From a bacterium (GTDB lineage Bacteria; Patescibacteriota; Saccharimonadia; Saccharimonadales; UBA4665): a stretch of DNA of 8,361 nucleotides. This document shows, piece by piece, positions 4,992 through 8,361 of the stretch. The notes under the pieces are model-generated. The model made no database searches, had not been told where the DNA came from, and was given only the letters and a program-made list of their open reading frames with translations. The translations under genes were made by a program, and so were the position numbers. The DNA lies in the NCBI GenBank assembly GCA_029549845.1, contig JAKPIL010000094.1:1-8361 (forward strand), written 5' to 3'. The first letter of the stretch is position 1. Each line of letters starts with the position of its first letter.

Positions 4992-6599
4992 CTATGGTTT
5001 TGTCAAAACTTCACGCCAGCTAAGTATTGTATATCCCCCTGTTATTGGATAATTAGGAGGGGGTGCATAAAGAAGATTGTAGTCATAATTAGTTTCAGTG
5101 CGTTTTATACCAGACACATACCGATTAATTGAGCTATCGTAGACAGCGTCACCGCATGAGTTCCGTATATAGTTCCATGTCCAGTACTGGCGCGTTGCAA
5201 TAGAACCATAGTAGACAAAGTTTTGATTAGCAGCAACCCACCCTCGAGTGCAGCGACTACTGTCTGCCTTATATCTATCTGGCCATGTTACCGAACCGCT
5301 CTGTGAGAGTGTCGCAGCGTCTATCTCAAACGTAAAAGCACCGGTTGATGGAGGAGCGTAGGGCGCTACTGTTATATCATTCTCGGCAACAAGCCCAATG
5401 ACATCAGCGCCATTTTTTGTTGTATACAGCAGATCATCGGCTACGTTAATATCGGGCGCATTTGCGGCGCTTGCAAGCTGACCCGCTGCCACCGTTACTC
5501 TACCTGCAAATGTCGGGTTTGAACGTATCCAAACATTGTCTTCAACAAAAATGACGCCAGATGACGGTAGTGGGATATTATTTGCAACTGATGTAGTCGT
5601 AAGAGCTGATGTGTACACTGTTTGGCGATCATTCTCCCCGCTGACACGGTGCAGGTTGTACGTACCATTATTATTGAGTTGTATGAGATAGCCTTTTGCC
5701 AAACTAAAGGTGGAACCGTTCCTGGGGATATACGCAGCCGTGCGCGTCGTCGGTACCTGGCTGCATGCATTACTAAGACTTGCGAGTGAGGCAGTTGCCG
5801 GATCATTAGCAAAGGCTGTTTTTTTCATTGTACACAGACTCGTCGCTACCTGGTTAAAATCTATGCTCGCCTGAGGATACAGCCAATTTGATTTATCTCT
5901 TGCACTACAATTAGGCGTCAGCACGCCTGGACTACACCAAACACCAGGCTTAGATGAACCATCACCACCATATTGAGGCTGTGGGACATAGGTTGTTCGA
6001 GCACTGCCAACCGTGTCACTATTCGGTCCGTCCATGTGCACCCCCTGGTTTGAAAAAACCGGTCCATTGGCGGCTTCGGTTTCTCCAAACCAAAACTCTA
6101 CGTCTGCAACTAACCCATAGCTAGCAAATGATGTTGCACCGATCTGGGCTTCAACGGTTCTGGTAATATTCGTTCCTTTTGCCTTGCCGATAGATCTTAC
6201 CTTCACGATAGTTGACCCTGCTCCCTGTGGCTTGACCCAAAGTGTAAACGTGCCTTGGTTAGAAGCGTTACTATCAATATAGTCGTGTGTATAGGGGCCG
6301 TATCCGAGTTGTGGGTCTGGGGTTGCGGGAGTACTTTGCCCATCTCTATAGTCTGTTGGGTTGTGGGCAAGATGCCAGAGATAGTAGTTCACTCCCGCCT
6401 CTGCCACGTTAAAGGACTGCTGGCTTTTTACCTGAGTGTCTACAGATGAGAAATTTGTAATTATCACCGTTAGAACGGCTGTTGATATTAAGCCTATCGC
6501 TATGATAAAACTAAGCACCGATGGCAGTGTGTACCCAACTTCAGTCTTAGGCGCTGCACGAAATGCTAGTTTTGGTTCAAATAAATGGATTCGTATCAT
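4992..6599 (-). CDS. PilX-like minor prepilin with large ectodomain
   Basis: The 535-aa protein starts MIRIHLFEPKLAFRAAPKTEVG, then YTLPSVLSFIIAIGLISTAV, a prepilin-type cleavage site after G22 and a hydrophobic helix. Position +5 is Ser rather than Glu and +4 is Pro, so it lacks the residue that normally pairs with the neighbouring subunit's N-terminus. 'QQSFNVAEAGVNYYLWHLAHNP' (about 60-81) matches the AEAG signature of PilX/GspK-type minor pilins. The remaining 450 residues are Ser/Thr/Asn-rich with six cysteines (WCSP, NCSA, LCTM, ACSQ, RCTR, SCGD) that may form disulfides; no enzymatic motif is seen. The start ATG overlaps the upstream stop as ATGA, and no strong ribosome-binding site is present, indicating translational coupling. 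It is likely a tip or priming subunit, possibly adhesive. It is the last gene of the minus operon. Confidence 0.8.
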   Translation of the reverse strand: MIRIHLFEPKLAFRAAPKTEVGYTLPSVLSFIIAIGLISTAVLTVIITNFSSVDTQVKSQQSFNVAEAGVNYYLWHLAHNPTDYRDGQSTPATPDPQLGYGPYTHDYIDSNASNQGTFTLWVKPQGAGSTIVKVRSIGKAKGTNITRTVEAQIGATSFASYGLVADVEFWFGETEAANGPVFSNQGVHMDGPNSDTVGSARTTYVPQPQYGGDGSSKPGVWCSPGVLTPNCSARDKSNWLYPQASIDFNQVATSLCTMKKTAFANDPATASLASLSNACSQVPTTRTAAYIPRNGSTFSLAKGYLIQLNNNGTYNLHRVSGENDRQTVYTSALTTTSVANNIPLPSSGVIFVEDNVWIRSNPTFAGRVTVAAGQLASAANAPDINVADDLLYTTKNGADVIGLVAENDITVAPYAPPSTGAFTFEIDAATLSQSGSVTWPDRYKADSSRCTRGWVAANQNFVYYGSIATRQYWTWNYIRNSCGDAVYDSSINRYVSGIKRTETNYDYNLLYAPPPNYPITGGYTILSWREVLTKP

Positions 6600-7222
6600 A
6601 AGTTCGTTTTCTTGTTACGCAAGGAGACCTGGAGCTGGACCGTTTGATCTCCGCCCCCTGCTGCTACGGTTTTTATTGCCAAAGCTACCCGCATACCTTT
6701 TATTGTGCTTAGTTCTGCAATCGGTAGCAAGATAGCATTTCCAGAGGCATTAAGGTACGTGAATAACGCTCCGCCTGAAGGCTGATAGAGATCATCGATA
6801 ACTATAAACTCTCTTGTTTGGGCAGTTATTTGCGAGCCTATGGGCGGGTTTGCTGTCATTGGTGTTAAGGTAGCCTTGAGCTGTTTTTTTGCACCAATCG
6901 TCGCAACATAATAACGCAAATGAGAAACATAGACGTCAGATGGATAAAAATAGGCGTATACCGTAAGCTCGTTTGCATCCGCGGCCACTACTTCTGTGGT
7001 CCCCCGCAGTACGTTACTGACTCTGCTCACCTGACGATTGAGTTCCGTAAAGCCACTTGCGTCTTTTTGCAAATCCAAGTAATTAAACAGGCTCGAACGG
7101 AAAAACACAAAAAAAGTGACACTGAGCATGCCGACAAGCGCCATAGTAATCATCAGTTCGACAAGACCAAACCCAGCCTCATCATGACACGAATGATCTG
7201 CACTCATATCACGGCGTAACAT
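6596..7222 (-). CDS. PilW/GspJ-like minor prepilin
   Basis: With start ATG at 7222 this is a 208-aa prepilin: leader MLRRDMSADHSCHDEAG (17 residues), then FGLVELMITMALVGMLSVTF with the canonical E+5. 'LQKDASGFTELNRQVSRVSNVLRG' follows, the arginine-containing helix typical of PilW/PulJ-class minor pilins that form the tip initiation complex. The rest is a beta-rich domain without cysteines. The frame is open to an upstream ATG at 7273, but that adds 17 residues and a 65-bp overlap; ATG 7222 has GGAGG 5 nt upstream (7232-7228) inside the previous gene, so it is preferred. It overlaps the upstream gene by 14 bp and the downstream one by 4 bp. An ATG at 7207, just past the upstream stop, is a weaker alternative. 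Confidence 0.85.
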   Translation of the reverse strand: MLRRDMSADHSCHDEAGFGLVELMITMALVGMLSVTFFVFFRSSLFNYLDLQKDASGFTELNRQVSRVSNVLRGTTEVVAADANELTVYAYFYPSDVYVSHLRYYVATIGAKKQLKATLTPMTANPPIGSQITAQTREFIVIDDLYQPSGGALFTYLNASGNAILLPIAELSTIKGMRVALAIKTVAAGGGDQTVQLQVSLRNKKTNL

Positions 7223-8361
7223 CGATGCCTCCCCGTGGGTTAGTAGCCGGTAGAACGAGACTACCAGATGCATTTGTGATGGTCATTTGTATCGGCGTTA
7301 CCGTTGTCAGGCTAGAAAAGTTATAGTCACATGTTCGCTGCGTATCACTCCCGGTACAGTTCGTTCCTGAATAAGTATTAGCTCCTTGCACGAATGTTAT
7401 TGAAGCGTTTGTCAGATTTGTGCCTTTGACAGTTACAGCAAGGTCTGCAAGCCCCCCTCCCGCCAAACTAATACCCCCTGGGAGTACGGAGAAAACCCGA
7501 GGAAAGGCACTGTTTGTCGTAAGCATCAGACGCACTTTTTGAGAATAAGATATACCTCCGTAGTCATAGAGAGGACTCGGTGGATTTGAAGCATCATACT
7601 CAGGCACAACGATAGGATTGAGCGGATTATCCCCGCCATAGGGAACGGCCGCTGCCAGATAGTACGTCGTCGAACCAACTCGGCAGTTAGTCGCGCCTGT
7701 ATCCCCGCAGAAAATATAGCTGTTAAGCGGCACAAGGTTTTGCACACCAATTACTCCATCCGCTCCTGTAAGTGGTCGGATATCGCTTGGTGACATCGTA
7801 TCATAATAATAAGAAGTGTCAGTTGTAAGCGTGTACTTCTTATACCCTCCTTTCATATAGACCCGCACATTTGGCAGCGTCGCGCCCCCCGTGTCAGTTG
7901 TTTCGATAAGTAAACTATTTACCGAACCCATTCGTCCAATCACCAACGTAACGTACGAAGACTGTTGCGCGACCACTGACAGTTTCGGATACACGGGCTG
8001 TAGCGACCCACTTGCACCGATGGTCGTTAACAACGAATAGCCTGACTTAGTCGCCGTGACCGCATAATCAGCTGCTGCGTCAGGAGGCATACCATAAAAA
8101 ATTGATATGCCATTCGAGTCGGTCGTATCACCTAGGTTAACTGCTGGAGTCGTTGTGGTATTCGTGAGAATAACGCTCGCCCCACTTACCGGAGCGCCGC
8201 TCGGATCAGTGACCGTCACAAATATGGCCCCTGTGTTGCTCGCTGTTTCTGCTACTCTGGCCGAGATTTGGGTGTCTACGCTCGCAAGACGAGTATTGGA
8301 GTTGTCTGTAACAACGACGCTAACTGTTTTGTAATCCGCTGGGTTTGTGTCCGTTGCAGGT
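7209..8361 (-). CDS. Ig-like surface protein, probable prepilin with adhesive ectodomain (partial, N-terminus off window)
   Basis: The minus-strand frame is open from the right edge to TGA at 7211-7209, giving 383 visible residues. A GTG at 8219 is in frame but internal to a beta strand and unlikely to be the start. The visible N-terminus reads 'ADYKTVSVVVTDNSNTRLAS' and then 'VDTQISARVAE', reminiscent of the region after the helix in PilV-like prepilins. Next comes a carboxypeptidase-regulatory/Cna-B-like domain (about 46-120: 'VTVTDPSGAPVSGASVILTN', DSNG, 'YAVTATKSGY'), a second beta domain (about 145-270) with C218 and C226, and a C-terminal TIG/IPT-like domain (about 286-375, 'VFSVLPGGISLAGGGLADLA') with C335 and C344. 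It is the first visible gene of the minus operon. That the missing part contains a prepilin leader is inferred from its neighbours. Confidence 0.72.
   Translation of the reverse strand, partial: PATDTNPADYKTVSVVVTDNSNTRLASVDTQISARVAETASNTGAIFVTVTDPSGAPVSGASVILTNTTTTPAVNLGDTTDSNGISIFYGMPPDAAADYAVTATKSGYSLLTTIGASGSLQPVYPKLSVVAQQSSYVTLVIGRMGSVNSLLIETTDTGGATLPNVRVYMKGGYKKYTLTTDTSYYYDTMSPSDIRPLTGADGVIGVQNLVPLNSYIFCGDTGATNCRVGSTTYYLAAAVPYGGDNPLNPIVVPEYDASNPPSPLYDYGGISYSQKVRLMLTTNSAFPRVFSVLPGGISLAGGGLADLAVTVKGTNLTNASITFVQGANTYSGTNCTGSDTQRTCDYNFSSLTTVTPIQMTITNASGSLVLPATNPRGGIDVTP
7228..7232 (-). promoter_or_regulatory. Shine-Dalgarno of the PilW-like gene
   Basis: GGAGG on the minus strand, within a longer GGGGAGG, lies 5 nt before ATG 7222 and inside the last codons of the upstream gene. 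It decides between ATG 7273, ATG 7222 and ATG 7207 in favour of 7222. Confidence 0.7.

Noticed and set aside
4917..5132. A 71-residue plus-strand frame
   Set aside because: It runs antisense into the C-terminus of the PilX-like gene, has no family resemblance and no good start context.
7223..7273. ATG at 7273 as the start of the PilW-like gene
   Set aside because: It gives a 65-bp overlap with the upstream gene and an overlong prepilin leader, whereas ATG 7222 has GGAGG at ideal spacing.
1..8361. CRISPR array, tRNA, rRNA, toxin-antitoxin or retroelement
   Set aside because: I saw no regularly spaced repeats, no tRNA TψC/anticodon arm set, no rRNA signature, and no reverse transcriptase or toxin-like short gene pair.

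Overview
The window looks like part of the genome of a Patescibacteria (CPR) bacterium, most likely close to Saccharibacteria. This is inferred from gene content and style: a compact type IV pilus locus (PilB, PilC, a pilin with an FTIVELLIVIVVIGILATL helix, and long Ig-rich minor pilins) next to a small HUH transposase of a kind common in these genomes. TGA ends two of the genes at sensible places, which argues against the TGA=glycine code of Gracilibacteria and Absconditabacteria. No rRNA or other taxonomic marker is present, so the placement is tentative.

Layout. Positions 1-447 (minus strand) hold the N-terminal 149 residues of a REP-associated/IS200-like tyrosine transposase that runs off the left edge. 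A short divergent intergenic region (448-533) with a perfect 15-bp palindrome separates it from pilB (534-2354, plus). After a 113-nt gap comes pilC (2468-3676, plus). A 270-nt intergenic region follows, with tandem hairpins and then a good sigma70-type promoter for a separately transcribed type IV pilin gene (3947-4429, plus), which ends in a strong intrinsic terminator at 4451-4481. From 4482 to 4991 there is no convincing gene, but 4510-4943 is dense in stem-loops and may be a structured non-coding RNA or a small palindromic element. From 8361 back to 4992 a convergent minus-strand operon carries three genes: a large secreted or pilus-associated Ig-like protein (5' end off the window), a PilW/GspJ-like minor prepilin and a PilX-like minor prepilin of 535 aa. 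Their junctions overlap, which suggests translational coupling.

How the genes work together. PilB is the cytoplasmic extension ATPase, PilC the inner-membrane platform, the plus-strand pilin probably the main fibre subunit, and the minus-strand proteins probably the priming/tip complex with adhesive ectodomains. The prepilin peptidase, PilT, PilM/N/O and a secretin are not in the window. In this lineage such pili are linked to host attachment, twitching and DNA uptake; which applies here cannot be read from sequence.

Gene starts fall into two classes. The transposase and pilB have an extended -10 box only 6-7 nt before the ATG and no Shine-Dalgarno sequence, so their mRNAs look leaderless; pilC looks leaderless or nearly so. 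The pilin has a leader of about 58 nt with a strong AGGAGG, and the operon-internal PilW-like gene has GGAGG inside the preceding gene. The most notable unexplained items are the structured 4510-4943 region, the leaderless start geometry and the palindrome in the divergent promoter region.
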